Assembly (NCBI GenBank): GCA_046483125.1
Contig: JAWODU010000071.1
Coordinates: 1 to 20,278, forward strand
DNA from: JAWODU01 sp046483125
Lineage (GTDB): Bacteria > Verrucomicrobiota > Kiritimatiellia > UBA8416 > JAWODU01
DNA length: 20,278 nt
Direction: 5' to 3'
The translations under genes and the position numbers were made by a program. The notes beneath the pieces are model-generated. The model saw only the letters and a list, made by a program, of their open reading frames with translations, searched no databases and was not told where the DNA came from. This document shows positions 11,144-19,567 of this stretch, piece by piece. Each line of letters starts with the position of its first letter. Position 1 is the stretch's first letter.

Positions 11144-12463
11144 ATGAGCGAAATATTCAAAGCCTACGACATACGGGGCATATACGGCGAAACAATCACG
11201 GATGACATTGTGCGCAGGATCGGCCGCGCTTTTGTCTCTTTTCTGAAATGCAAAAAGGTCGTGGTAGGCCGCGACATGCGGTCCCACTCCGAAAACATGT
11301 TCAAGGCCCTTGCCGGGGGCCTCACCCAGCAGGGCGCGGACGTCGTGGACCTGGGCATGTGTTCCACGCCCATGTCAAACTACGCCAACGGTTTTCTGCA
11401 GGCCGACGCCGCCATCATGATCACCGCCTCGCACAACCCCGCCGAGTACAACGGCCTCAAGCTTTCGCGCGAAAAGTGCATTCCCATAGGCGGCGATTCG
11501 GGAATGCGGGACATACAGCGCATGGTCGAAGAAGACAGCTGCGGCGGCGACGCGGGCAAACCGGGCTCGGTAACCGGGTACGACATCTTCCCCGAGTACA
11601 AACAGCACGTCCTCGAACTGGCCGACATGAAACGGCCCGTAAAGGCTGTCGCCGACGCCGCCAACGCCATGGGTATTCTTGAAATAGACGTGATCAGGGA
11701 AGTAATGAGCGTGGAGCCCATGTTCGCCGAATTCGACGGTACTTTCCCCAATCATGAGGCCAACCCGCTAAAGCTGGAGACCCTGGCGTCCCTGCAGGAA
11801 AAGGTTAAATCGGGCGATTACGACTTCGGGATTTCATTCGACGGGGACGCGGACCGGGCCGGGTTCGTGGATGAAAAGGGCGAGATAGTGCCCATGGACT
11901 GCATGATAGCCCTCATCGCCAGGGATATGCTCGAAAAAGAAAAGGGCGTGGTGCTTTACGACCTTCGAAGCAGTTGGGCCGTGCCCGAAATTATAAGGGA
12001 AAACGGCGGCACACCCATGATAAGCCGGGTCGGCCACGCTTTCATCAAGAAACAGATGCGCGACAACAACGCCATTTTCGCCGGCGAACTTTCAGGTCAC
12101 TACTACTTCCGCAACAACTACTACACTGAAAGCTCTTCCACGGCGGCAATCTGCGTTGCCAACATAATCAGCAAGTCCGGTAAACCGCTCTCCGAGCTGA
12201 TGAAGCCGATCCGCCGTTACCACGCCAGCGGCGAGATCAACTCGAAGGTTTCGGATATCGGGGCCGTGCTGGAACGGATCAAGGAAAAGTACGCCGATGC
12301 CCGCATTATGACCCTGGACGGCGTCACCGTGGAATACGACGACTGGTGGTTCAACGTGCGTCCTTCCAACACCGAGCCGCTTATACGCCTGAACCTGGAG
12401 GCGAAAAGCCGGGACAAAATGGAAGCCAGGCGGGATGAGGTTCTCTCGGAAATAAGGAAATAG
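11144..12463 (+). CDS. manB: Phosphomannomutase/phosphoglucomutase
   Basis: A 439-residue alpha-D-phosphohexomutase, interconverting hexose 6- and 1-phosphates to feed nucleotide-sugar synthesis. It opens MSEIFKAYDIRGIYG. The phosphoserine loop is TASHNP (94-99, Ser96), the magnesium site DGDADR (233-238), the sugar-binding loop GELSGHYYF (314-322) and the phosphate-binding loop RPSNTEP (406-412). All four motifs are intact and in canonical order, and the length is normal. ATG at 11144 is preceded by GAAAGGA about 9 bp upstream. A galactokinase-family gene follows after 31 bp on the same strand, likely in one operon. Specificity between mannose and glucose cannot be read from the motifs. The gene symbol is by family resemblance. 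Confidence 0.94.
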   Translation: MSEIFKAYDIRGIYGETITDDIVRRIGRAFVSFLKCKKVVVGRDMRSHSENMFKALAGGLTQQGADVVDLGMCSTPMSNYANGFLQADAAIMITASHNPAEYNGLKLSREKCIPIGGDSGMRDIQRMVEEDSCGGDAGKPGSVTGYDIFPEYKQHVLELADMKRPVKAVADAANAMGILEIDVIREVMSVEPMFAEFDGTFPNHEANPLKLETLASLQEKVKSGDYDFGISFDGDADRAGFVDEKGEIVPMDCMIALIARDMLEKEKGVVLYDLRSSWAVPEIIRENGGTPMISRVGHAFIKKQMRDNNAIFAGELSGHYYFRNNYYTESSSTAAICVANIISKSGKPLSELMKPIRRYHASGEINSKVSDIGAVLERIKEKYADARIMTLDGVTVEYDDWWFNVRPSNTEPLIRLNLEAKSRDKMEARRDEVLSEIRK

Positions 12464-12494
12464 AGCTGGCGGGTTCCCGTCTTCGATCCCGGCG

Positions 12495-13667
12495 ATGAAC
12501 AAAACCTACACAGAGCTTACCGGACGTTTTGGGAAATACTACGGCAGTCCCCATACGTCCGCCGCATACGCTCCGGGACGTATCGAAGTACTGGGCAACC
12601 ATACCGACTACAACGAAGGGTTTGTGCTGTCGGCGGCAATCGACATGGGAACTTTTTTCGCGGCCGCCCCTTCTCCCGACGCGGCCTGCCGCGTGGTGGC
12701 GGGCGACATAATGGAAGAGGCGTCATTCGATTCGCGCGATCCTTCCTCAGCCGATGTTCCGGTCTGGGCGGCTTACGTCAGGGGCGTGTTCGCCGAACTC
12801 AGGCAGAGAGGCATGCCGGTGAAGGGATTCAACGGCATGTTTCTTTCGAACCTGCCTCTGGCGGCGGGTCTGTCGAGCTCCGCGGCCCTGGAAATGTCGG
12901 CGGGTCTGGCAATAAGCAATCTTCAGGGTTTCCGTATCGATAAGCATGAACTCGCTAAAGCCGGACAGTCCGCGGAACACCGGCATGTCGGTGTCAAGTG
13001 CGGCCTTCTGGACCAGATAACGAGCCTGTTCGGCAGAAACGGCTGTCTGGTAATGACCGATTTCCGCTCGTTCTCTGTGAAACACGCGCCCTTGCCGCAA
13101 AGCGGCGGCCGCACGTGTTTCCTGATGTGCGACACCGGCGTAAAGCACAACCTCGTGGAATCCGAATACAACGCCCGCCGCGAGGAATGCGCCCGGGCCG
13201 TTGAAGCGTTTTCGTCGCTTCTCTCCCACCCGGTTACCGCCCTGAGGGACGTGAGTATGGACGAATGGAATCAATACTCCCCGAAGCTCGAAGCGTCCGC
13301 GTCCCGCCGCTCCGCCCACGTCATAGGCGAGAACACAAGAGTCCTCCGGGCGCAGAAACTGCTCGCAGACGGAAGGCTGGCCGACTTCGGAGCGCTGATG
13401 TTCGAGTCGCACGAAAGCTCGCGGTGCAACTTCGAGAACTCCTGTCCCGAACTCGATTTTCTCGTGGAGCGGGCCGCCGAAACGGAGGGTGTCCTGGGCG
13501 CGCGGTTGTCCGGCGGGGGTTTCGGAGGAAGCGCCGTGGTCCTTACCCGTACGGACAGTGCCGGAGACGTGGCTCGTGAACTGGACAAAGCCTACGAAAA
13601 ACGCTTCGGCCGAAGCTGTAAGACACGCAAGGTTATTCCCTCCGGCGGCGCGAGCGTACTTGCGTAA
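12495..13667 (+). CDS. galK: Galactokinase (GHMP kinase family)
   Basis: A 390-residue GHMP kinase phosphorylating galactose, or a related sugar, at C1. Motif 1 is APGRIEVLGNHTDYNEG (26-42), motif 2 LPLAAGLSSSAALEMS (ATP loop, 121-136), CGLLDQITSLFG with the catalytic Asp173, and motif 3 LSGGGFGGSAVVL (about 338-350). In the classical galactokinase motif the Asn at 35 is Glu (GEHTDYN). That residue contacts the sugar, so specificity may differ, although an Asn here is familiar to me from PVC-type sequences. No good Shine-Dalgarno precedes ATG at 12495. The gene lies 31 bp after the phosphohexomutase and ends exactly where thiD ends on the opposite strand. Family secure, substrate likely but not proven. 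Confidence 0.88.
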   Translation: MNKTYTELTGRFGKYYGSPHTSAAYAPGRIEVLGNHTDYNEGFVLSAAIDMGTFFAAAPSPDAACRVVAGDIMEEASFDSRDPSSADVPVWAAYVRGVFAELRQRGMPVKGFNGMFLSNLPLAAGLSSSAALEMSAGLAISNLQGFRIDKHELAKAGQSAEHRHVGVKCGLLDQITSLFGRNGCLVMTDFRSFSVKHAPLPQSGGRTCFLMCDTGVKHNLVESEYNARREECARAVEAFSSLLSHPVTALRDVSMDEWNQYSPKLEASASRRSAHVIGENTRVLRAQKLLADGRLADFGALMFESHESSRCNFENSCPELDFLVERAAETEGVLGARLSGGGFGGSAVVLTRTDSAGDVARELDKAYEKRFGRSCKTRKVIPSGGASVLA

Positions 13668-14450
13668 TCAGCCGCTCAAGGGGTTCTTTAATCCGTTCAC
13701 GACGAACTCCCCCGCCCCTTTGACTGCTTCGCGCAGTGTTTTTCCGCGCGCGAGAAGCGCGGCCGTCGCCGCCGAAAACGTGCATCCCGTTCCGTGGGTG
13801 CCCGCGCTTTCAACGAGTTCATGCTTAAACACAACGGTTTCACAGCCGTCAAACAGAACGTCGGCTATGCTCCCGTCCTTTTCGGCGGCCGTGTGGCCGC
13901 CCTTGACCACGCAAGCCGTATGGAATTTTTCGTGCAACCGCCGCGCGGCGCGTTCCTGTCCCGAACGCGACTTCGCCTCCACACCGGACAACGCGGCCGC
14001 CTCTGCCGCGTTGGGAGTAATAACAGAAGCCGCGGAGAAAAGCTCTTCGCACATGACCTCGACCGCTTCCTCCTCGATAAGGCGGGCCCCGGAAGTTGCC
14101 AGCATTACGGGATCGACCACCAGGTTCTTCACGCCGTTTTCCCGCAGGGCGCGGGCTGCCGCGCGGACTATATCGGCGGAATACAGCATCCCCGTTTTGG
14201 CGGCGGCAACAGGAAAATAGTCGCAGACCGTACCGATCTGAAGTGTTACCGCGCCGGGATCAACAGGAAAAACTCCGCGCACCTCCGAGGGGTTCTGAGC
14301 GGTAACACAGGTGACGGCCGTGGTGCCGAAGGCGCCCAGGGCCCCGAAGGTTCCGAGATCGGCCTGTATACCCGCTCCGCCTCCGCTGTCGGAACCCGCG
14401 ACGGTCAGCACAACGGGGCGATTATCCGTCTTCACTTTTCCCCTGTTCAC
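13668..14450 (-). CDS. thiD: Hydroxymethylpyrimidine/phosphomethylpyrimidine kinase
   Basis: A 260-residue ribokinase-fold enzyme that phosphorylates HMP and HMP-P in thiamine biosynthesis. Motifs: VAGSDSGGGAGIQADL (18-32) for the pyrimidine pocket, TAVTCVTAQN, VDPVMLATSGARLI, VITPNAAEAAALSG, VVKGGH and the anion-hole/ATP motif GTHGTGCTFSAA near the C-terminus. The start is GTG at 14450-14448, with GGGAG 9 bp upstream. It lies 40 bp after argG on the same strand and probably forms the tail of the arginine operon. Its stop codon abuts the galK stop, so the two transcripts must overlap or end inside the opposing gene. No other thiamine gene is in view. Assignment firm. Confidence 0.94.
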   Translation of the reverse strand: MNRGKVKTDNRPVVLTVAGSDSGGGAGIQADLGTFGALGAFGTTAVTCVTAQNPSEVRGVFPVDPGAVTLQIGTVCDYFPVAAAKTGMLYSADIVRAAARALRENGVKNLVVDPVMLATSGARLIEEEAVEVMCEELFSAASVITPNAAEAAALSGVEAKSRSGQERAARRLHEKFHTACVVKGGHTAAEKDGSIADVLFDGCETVVFKHELVESAGTHGTGCTFSAATAALLARGKTLREAVKGAGEFVVNGLKNPLSG

Positions 14451-14490
14451 AAGGAATCACTCCCGCTGTTCCCGTGTGCGGCAACATCTA

Positions 14491-15726
14491 TCACTCTATC
14501 TGCCCCGCCCGCGCCAAAGCCAATGCTTCAACCCGCTGGACTTCCGCGTATCCCCGCGAGCTTTCCGGGTTTAATCCTTCGCTCTCTTCCATGGACGCGT
14601 CCGCCGGATTGTAAAGCGACCCCGGGCAGTCCGTCAGGCTCAGGAATTCGATGTTCCCCTTGTACAGCCGCACCTTCACTGTCCCGGACGCCGGCCGGCT
14701 CAAAACATCCACGGCCGCCAGCGCGGCCCGGGGCGCGGGATCGTAGAACCTGCCGTCGTAAATCTGTTTCCCGACAAGCGCGGAAAGGGCGGCGAAAAGC
14801 TCTCCCGCCCGCCGGTCCATAACGGCCTGGTAAACGCAGTCCACGCAGAAACCGAGAAGTTCCATGCCGGGCGACTCGTAGACGCCCCTGCTCTTGGTTC
14901 CGATGATCCTGTTCTCCACGACGTTTCTTATGCCCACCCCGTTCCTGCCCGCGATCTCGTTGGCCTTTATCATCACGTCCAGGGCGTTCATCTCTTTCCC
15001 GCATATCTCCACGGGCCTCCCCTGCTTGAGCCGTATTGTTACTTCTTCGCCTTTATCCGGGGCATTCGCCGGCCATACGCCCATCCTCGGTTCAACAATA
15101 GTCGCCGGCGTTTCGAGGCTTTCCAGGTTTTCTCCCTCGTAGGAAATTCCCGCCAGATTGGCATCCGTGGAATAGAGCGCGTTGTCTCCGGCAAAGGTTT
15201 CTATGCCCGCGCTGTTGAGATATTCGGCCATCTGCTTCCTGCCGGGAAATTCCTTCAACAGCACCGGGTCCCGCCACGGCGCGTAAACCTTCATATCCGG
15301 CGCGAGTACGTTGGTATATCTTTCAAACCGCATCTGGTCGTTGCCCCTGCCCGTCGCGCCGTGAGCAAGCACGGTGCATCCCCTCTTTTTCATTTCAGTC
15401 AGCAGGCCCCTGACGGTAACGGCCCTGGCGATTCCTGTGCTGTTCCAGTAGCCGCCGTCATACCTGCCCCGCGATCTGAGAACGGCGAAACACGCCTCGG
15501 CCATTTCCCTCTTCAGGTCCACGATGACTGTTTTCACGCCGCACGGGGCCATTTTCTCCGTCACCGCCCCTATGTCGTCTTCGTCCGGCTGACCGAGATC
15601 CGCGGTAAAGCACAATGTTTCCAGCCCCGCCTCGACGCATCTTTTCGCGACGGTTCTGCTGTCCAGGCCGCCGGAAACGCAAACACCCAGTTTTTCGCCT
15701 GTCAGTTCTTCAATTGTCATTTTCAA
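14491..15726 (-). CDS. argG: Argininosuccinate synthase
   Basis: A 411-residue cytosolic enzyme condensing citrulline and aspartate with ATP. The PP-loop is SGGLDSRTVAKR (the more usual form is SGGLDTS). FTADLGQPDEDDIG follows, then GYWNSTGIARA, AHGATGRGNDQMRFERY and GDNALYSTDANLAGISYEGE, all in the order expected for ArgG. TTG at 15726 is favoured because GGAGG lies 6 bp upstream; ATG at 15720 is an alternative, 2 codons shorter. The start overlaps the end of argD by 17 bp, implying translational coupling. Neither argH nor argF is in the window. Assignment firm; start moderately sure. Confidence 0.94.
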   Translation of the reverse strand: MKMTIEELTGEKLGVCVSGGLDSRTVAKRCVEAGLETLCFTADLGQPDEDDIGAVTEKMAPCGVKTVIVDLKREMAEACFAVLRSRGRYDGGYWNSTGIARAVTVRGLLTEMKKRGCTVLAHGATGRGNDQMRFERYTNVLAPDMKVYAPWRDPVLLKEFPGRKQMAEYLNSAGIETFAGDNALYSTDANLAGISYEGENLESLETPATIVEPRMGVWPANAPDKGEEVTIRLKQGRPVEICGKEMNALDVMIKANEIAGRNGVGIRNVVENRIIGTKSRGVYESPGMELLGFCVDCVYQAVMDRRAGELFAALSALVGKQIYDGRFYDPAPRAALAAVDVLSRPASGTVKVRLYKGNIEFLSLTDCPGSLYNPADASMEESEGLNPESSRGYAEVQRVEALALARAGQIE

Positions 15727-16906
15727 GCCATTCCTCCACTGATTCCTTCGTTATCGCGAGCGCCTGTTCGATTTCCGCGTCCTTTACGTTCAGCGGCGGC
15801 AGGAACCTGACCACGGTTTCGGCCGTGGCCAGAGCGAGAAGACCCTTCTCCCTCATGATTGAAACCAGCGGTTTCGCCGGCCGGTCAAGCACCATGCCCA
15901 CCATCAGCCCGAGACCCCGCACGGATTTCACCCGGTCCGTATCGGCGGTTATTTCGCGAAGTGAATTCTGAAATTCCCACCCTGCACTTCCCGCCCGCGA
16001 GGGCAGATCCTCTTCTTCCATTACTTCAAGAGTTGCCAGCGCCGCGGCGCAGGCTAGCGGCGTTCCCCCGAACGTCGAAGCGTGGTTTCCCGGGCCGAAA
16101 ACATCCGAAACGCCCGGAGCGGCCACGGCCGCGCCGATCGGATAACCACTGCCCAGAGATTTTGCCATTGAAAAGGCGTCCGGTTCCACGTCATACGCCT
16201 GGAAACCGAACCATTTTCCCGTCCTGCCCATGCCGCACTGTACTTCGTCGCAAAGCATCAACAAACCCTTTTCGTCGCAGAGGCTTCTCACGGCCGTCAT
16301 GAATTCGGGCGAAGCCGGCACTATGCCTCCTTCGCCCTGCACCGCCTCAAGGAGAACGGCGGCCGTTTTGTCATTGACCAGCTTTTTCACCGACCCTGCG
16401 TCGTTGAAGTCCGCGTGGGTGAAGCCCGCCGGCATGGGCTCAAAGCCTTTCTGTATCTTGAGCTGACCCGTGGACGCCGCCGTGGCAAGGGTCCGTCCGT
16501 GGAAGGAATTCTTCATTGATATGATTTCGTATTTCCCCTTCTCGTGGCCCCACAGCCTGGCCAGTTTGATCAACGCCTCGTTCGCCTCCGCCCCGGAATT
16601 GCAGAAGAAGCATTTCCCGCCCATTGACAGCTCCGACAGTTTTTTCGCCAGTCTGGCCTGGTTTTCCGTATAGTACAAATTGGACACGTGCATCAGCACC
16701 CCGGCCTGTCTCCTGAGGGCTTCAACCACCTTCGGATGGCAATGGCCCACGTTAAGCACCGAAATGCCGGCGATGAAATCAAGGTATTCCTTTCCGTCGG
16801 CGTCCCGGACTTTTGTGCCGGAGGCCTCCACCAGCGCCAGCGAGGGCGCGTAGGTGGGCATTACGTATCTGTTGAACAAACCGGCTATTTCTTCAGTTCC
16901 CTTCAT
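15710..16906 (-). CDS. argD: Acetylornithine aminotransferase
   Basis: A 398-residue class-III PLP aminotransferase converting N-acetylglutamate semialdehyde to N-acetylornithine. Visible are YLDFIAGISVLNVGHCHP, CNSGAEANEALIKLAR (phosphate binding), NSFHGRTLA, EAVQGEGGI, LCDEVQCGMGRTGKW with Asp220, SMAKSLGSGYPIGA with the Schiff-base Lys249, and HASTFGGTPLACAAAL. All catalytic residues are present and the length is normal. ATG at 16906 has GGAG about 10 bp upstream, lying within argB. The gene overlaps argB by 14 bp and argG by 17 bp. In organisms with a compact arginine operon this enzyme may also serve lysine synthesis; nothing here tests that. Confidence 0.94.
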   Translation of the reverse strand: MKGTEEIAGLFNRYVMPTYAPSLALVEASGTKVRDADGKEYLDFIAGISVLNVGHCHPKVVEALRRQAGVLMHVSNLYYTENQARLAKKLSELSMGGKCFFCNSGAEANEALIKLARLWGHEKGKYEIISMKNSFHGRTLATAASTGQLKIQKGFEPMPAGFTHADFNDAGSVKKLVNDKTAAVLLEAVQGEGGIVPASPEFMTAVRSLCDEKGLLMLCDEVQCGMGRTGKWFGFQAYDVEPDAFSMAKSLGSGYPIGAAVAAPGVSDVFGPGNHASTFGGTPLACAAALATLEVMEEEDLPSRAGSAGWEFQNSLREITADTDRVKSVRGLGLMVGMVLDRPAKPLVSIMREKGLLALATAETVVRFLPPLNVKDAEIEQALAITKESVEEWLENDN

Positions 16907-17777
16907 GTCTTACGATCTCCGTTCCTACTCCCCTGTCCGTGAATATTTCCAGGAGAAGCGAGTGCCGCATTCTTCCGTCAACTATATGTATCTTCTCAAC
17001 GCCCGCCTCCAGGGCGCCGACGCCGCTGGCAACCTTGGGAAGCATGCCGCCGGTAATAATTCCCTCCGCCGCCAGTTTCTCGACTTCACTGCTCCGCACC
17101 GTGTGAATTATAGACTCCGGGTCCTCCCTTTTCCTCAGCAGACCCGGCACGTCGGAGAGGAAAACGAGTTTAGCGGCCACAAGCGACCTTGCCGCGGCCG
17201 CCGCGGCGATATCCGCGTTAATGTTGTAAACCCGGCCGTCCTTCCCCTTGCCCAGAGGGCTTATTACCGGAATGACGTTTCTTTTAAGCATCGACTTTAC
17301 GGCCCCCGTAAGTACCCGGGTCGGCTCCCCCACAAATCCCCAGTCAAGCGCTTCTGCCTTATGTCCGCCTTTTTCGGTCTTTTTCCTGGCCCTGAACACG
17401 TCGGCCCCGTTCAGGCCCTCCGCCTCGGCCCCGGCCGCTTTCAGAATCTCAACGATGCGCGGATTGACCCTGTTCTTCAGCACATCTTCGACCACCTCTA
17501 TTTCGCTCTCGCCGGTCACCCTCAGCCCGTGCAGAAACTCGGCCTTCAGGCCTTTCTCTTCCAGTCCCCTGGATATCTCTTTCCCGCCGCCGTGGACTAT
17601 CACCGGGAGCATTCCCACGCACTCCATGAACGCCACGTCTGTAAGTATGCTTTCCCGGTGCGCTTTTGCCTCCATGGCGCTTCCGCCGAATTTTATGACC
17701 ACAATCCGGTCCCGGAAGCGCTGGATGTAGGGCAGTGCTTCTATCAGTACTCCGGCTTTCTTTATCGCGTCTTTCAT
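16893..17777 (-). CDS. argB: Acetylglutamate kinase
   Basis: A 294-residue amino-acid kinase phosphorylating N-acetylglutamate, the second step of arginine synthesis and commonly the feedback-controlled step when ArgJ recycles acetyl groups. Motifs: VVIKFGGSAM, VIVHGGGKEISRGLEEKG, LRVTGESEI, PLGKGKDGRVYNINADIAA and ITGGMLPKVASGVGAL. The N-terminal helix upstream of the first strand (KDAIKKAGVLIEALPYIQRF) resembles that of hexameric arginine-sensitive kinases. I choose ATG at 17777, with a weak GGA 6 bp upstream; TTG at 17783 would add two codons. The 36-bp gap to argJ carries a degenerate R1 repeat (17787-17806). It overlaps argD by 14 bp. Confidence 0.94.
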   Translation of the reverse strand: MKDAIKKAGVLIEALPYIQRFRDRIVVIKFGGSAMEAKAHRESILTDVAFMECVGMLPVIVHGGGKEISRGLEEKGLKAEFLHGLRVTGESEIEVVEDVLKNRVNPRIVEILKAAGAEAEGLNGADVFRARKKTEKGGHKAEALDWGFVGEPTRVLTGAVKSMLKRNVIPVISPLGKGKDGRVYNINADIAAAAAARSLVAAKLVFLSDVPGLLRKREDPESIIHTVRSSEVEKLAAEGIITGGMLPKVASGVGALEAGVEKIHIVDGRMRHSLLLEIFTDRGVGTEIVRHEGN

Positions 17778-17786
17778 AGACAATCC

Positions 17787-17806
17787 AAACGGCTGATCAC
17801 GCGAAC
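17787..17806 (+). repeat. Degenerate R1 copy in the argJ-argB gap
   Basis: AAACGGCTGATCACGCGAAC matches the R1 variant AAACCGCTAATCACGCGAAT at 17 of 20 positions. It begins 10 bp upstream of the argB start codon, the same distance at which R1 precedes the carbamoyltransferase start. Confidence 0.6.
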
Positions 17807-17813
17807 AGCCCGA

Positions 17814-19031
17814 TCAAGTCCTGTATTTTGAATTGATATCCACGTATTCGTGACTGCAGTCGCACGTATACACCGCGCATTCCCCGCCGCCGAGATGTAA
17901 GTTCACCGTTACTTCGAAAGAATCCTTTGCCAATACCGCCGCGAGTTGTTCTTCGGAGACTTCTCCGGAAGCCGTTCCGTTTTTCACCGCCCTCAGATCA
18001 TCGTAGAAAATCTCGATCAGCTCTTCATTCATTTCCGCCCCCGAGTATCCGGCTGCGGCCGCCACCCTTCCCCAGTTGGGATCGCCCCCGTACCAGGATG
18101 TCTTCACCAGCAGGGAATCCGCTATCGCCTTCGCCGCTTTCTCCGCGTCGGAATCCGAGACGGCTCCCCTTATGTTCACGGTCACGAACTTCGTCGCTCC
18201 TTCGCCGTCCCTGACCATCTTTTCAGCCAGCGTTGCCGCCGCGGATTTCAGCGCTTCGGCAAACACCGGCAGGTGCGGATGCTTTTCATCGAGCGTCCGG
18301 TTTCCTGCCGCGCCGTTGGCCAGCGCCAGGACCGTGTCGTTGGTGCTCCGGTCGCCGTCCACGCTGATCCTGTTGAAAGTAACCCTTACCGTTTCGCTCA
18401 GGCATCTCTGCAGGACCGCGGGCTCCACTCCCGCATCCGTAGTGAGGAACGCCAGCATGGTCGCCATGTCGGGTTCGATCATTCCGGAACCTTTCGCCAT
18501 TCCCCCCACGGTTACGGTTACACCGTCGATTTCAACCTGTACCGCCGTCTGCTTGTCGACCGTGTCCGTGGTCATGATCGCAAGAGCAGAGTTTTCGCCT
18601 CCTTTCTTGGATAATTGTCCCGCCGCTTTCTCTATGCCGGCGGTGACTTTTTCCATCGGCAGGGGGACTCCTATGGTCCCGGTCGAACAGACGAAAACAT
18701 CCTCCTCTTGCACCCCCAGGCATTTTGCCGCAAATTCGGCCGTCTCCCGCGCGTCCCGCATACCCCGTTCGCCGGTGCAGGCGTTGGCGCTCCCGCTGTT
18801 TATCACAAACGCCCGGCCTGTACCTGTTTTCAACCGCTGACGGCAAAGCTTCACCGGCGCCGCCTTGACCCTGTTGGTCGTGAAGGTGCCCGCCGCCGCG
18901 GCCGGCCGCTCCGACACAACAAGAGCCAGGTCGAGCGCACCGGGCTTATGCTTCAGACCCGCGCTGACACCCGCGGCGGTAAAACCGGCCGGGGCGGTAA
19001 CGCCACCGTTGATATGTTTCAGCTTTTTCAT
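17814..19031 (-). CDS. argJ: Bifunctional glutamate N-acetyltransferase / amino-acid acetyltransferase
   Basis: A 405-residue member of the ArgJ family, which transfers acetyl from N-acetylornithine to glutamate (and in bifunctional forms from acetyl-CoA). It begins INGGVTAPAGFTAAGVSAGL. It shows VINSGSANACTG, CSTGTIGVPLPMEK and the autocleavage motif KGSGMIEPDMATMLAFLTTD, where the Thr of ATML becomes the N-terminal nucleophile of the beta chain. RISVDGDRSTNDTVL and GGDPNWGRVAAAAGYSGA complete the set. ATG at 19031 gives the conserved start; a TTG at 19118 would add 29 non-conserved residues. No clear Shine-Dalgarno is seen. It follows rpsI by 108 bp, where a weak promoter may lie, and precedes argB by 36 bp. 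Whether it is mono- or bifunctional cannot be read from the sequence. No argC or argA is in the window. Confidence 0.94.
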   Translation of the reverse strand: MKKLKHINGGVTAPAGFTAAGVSAGLKHKPGALDLALVVSERPAAAAGTFTTNRVKAAPVKLCRQRLKTGTGRAFVINSGSANACTGERGMRDARETAEFAAKCLGVQEEDVFVCSTGTIGVPLPMEKVTAGIEKAAGQLSKKGGENSALAIMTTDTVDKQTAVQVEIDGVTVTVGGMAKGSGMIEPDMATMLAFLTTDAGVEPAVLQRCLSETVRVTFNRISVDGDRSTNDTVLALANGAAGNRTLDEKHPHLPVFAEALKSAAATLAEKMVRDGEGATKFVTVNIRGAVSDSDAEKAAKAIADSLLVKTSWYGGDPNWGRVAAAAGYSGAEMNEELIEIFYDDLRAVKNGTASGEVSEEQLAAVLAKDSFEVTVNLHLGGGECAVYTCDCSHEYVDINSKYRT

Positions 19032-19049
19032 CGTTGAATTGTCACACGC

Positions 19050-19079
19050 AGAATAGTCAACACCCGTGTCGAATGTCGA
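19050..19079 (-). promoter_or_regulatory. Possible internal promoter and dyad upstream of argJ
   Basis: On the minus strand TCGACA (19074-19079) and TATTCT (19050-19055) are 18 bp apart. The spacer holds an imperfect dyad, TCGACACGGGTGTTGA (19057-19072). It could give argJ separate control from rpsI. It does not resemble an ArgR box. Weak evidence. Confidence 0.3.
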
Positions 19080-19139
19080 GGTCTTTGACGGGGAAAGAAA
19101 GCATCCAGGCACAAACAAACGGGCGCGCGGGTGCCGTAA

Positions 19140-19541
19140 TCAGCGCTTCGAGAACTGGAAACGCTTTCTGGCACCGGGGCGGCCCGGCTTTTTGCGTTCC
19201 TTCATGCGGGGATCGCGAGTGAGACAACCGCTGTTCTTGAGGACATCCCGGCGGGAGGCGTCCGCCTCAACCAGGGCGCGGGCAATAGCGTGGCGCACGG
19301 CCCCGGCCTGCCCGTTGGGGCCGCCGCCGGAAAGCTTCGCCATAATATCGTACTTGCCCACCGTGTTCGTCAGTTTCAAAGGCTGTTGAATATAGTCCCT
19401 GACCGCTGCGGTCGGAAAATAGGCATCTATGGCCCGCTTGTTGAGCTTCCACTTGCCGGACCCCGGCCTGAGCCTGACTCTGGCCACGGCCGTCTTCCGT
19501 CTTCCGGTGGCGCTGTATTCTTTTATCTGCTTTTCTGCCAC
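19140..19541 (-). CDS. rpsI: 30S ribosomal protein S9 (uS9)
   Basis: A 133-residue ribosomal protein. YSATGRRKTAVARVRLRPG is the canonical N-terminal strand region, followed by LKLTNTVGKYDIMAKLSGGG and GQAGAVRHAIARAL. The basic C-terminus TRDPRMKERKKPGRPGARKR ends in SKR, the tail that reaches the P-site tRNA. GTG at 19541 has GGAGG 8 bp upstream and is preferred to the upstream in-frame start at 19571. It is 26 bp downstream of rplM, the usual L13-S9 pair. Confidence 0.96.
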   Translation of the reverse strand: MAEKQIKEYSATGRRKTAVARVRLRPGSGKWKLNKRAIDAYFPTAAVRDYIQQPLKLTNTVGKYDIMAKLSGGGPNGQAGAVRHAIARALVEADASRRDVLKNSGCLTRDPRMKERKKPGRPGARKRFQFSKR

Positions 19542-19567
19542 GCCGCTTTCCTCCGCCTCACATTGTC

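Noticed and set aside
13794..14822. 342-codon plus-strand open frame opposite thiD and argG
   Set aside because: It spans two real genes antisense and lacks motifs. Such frames are expected in GC-rich coding DNA.
19032..19118. Extended argJ start at TTG 19118
   Set aside because: The 29 extra residues do not resemble ArgJ N-termini. ATG at 19031 begins the conserved region.
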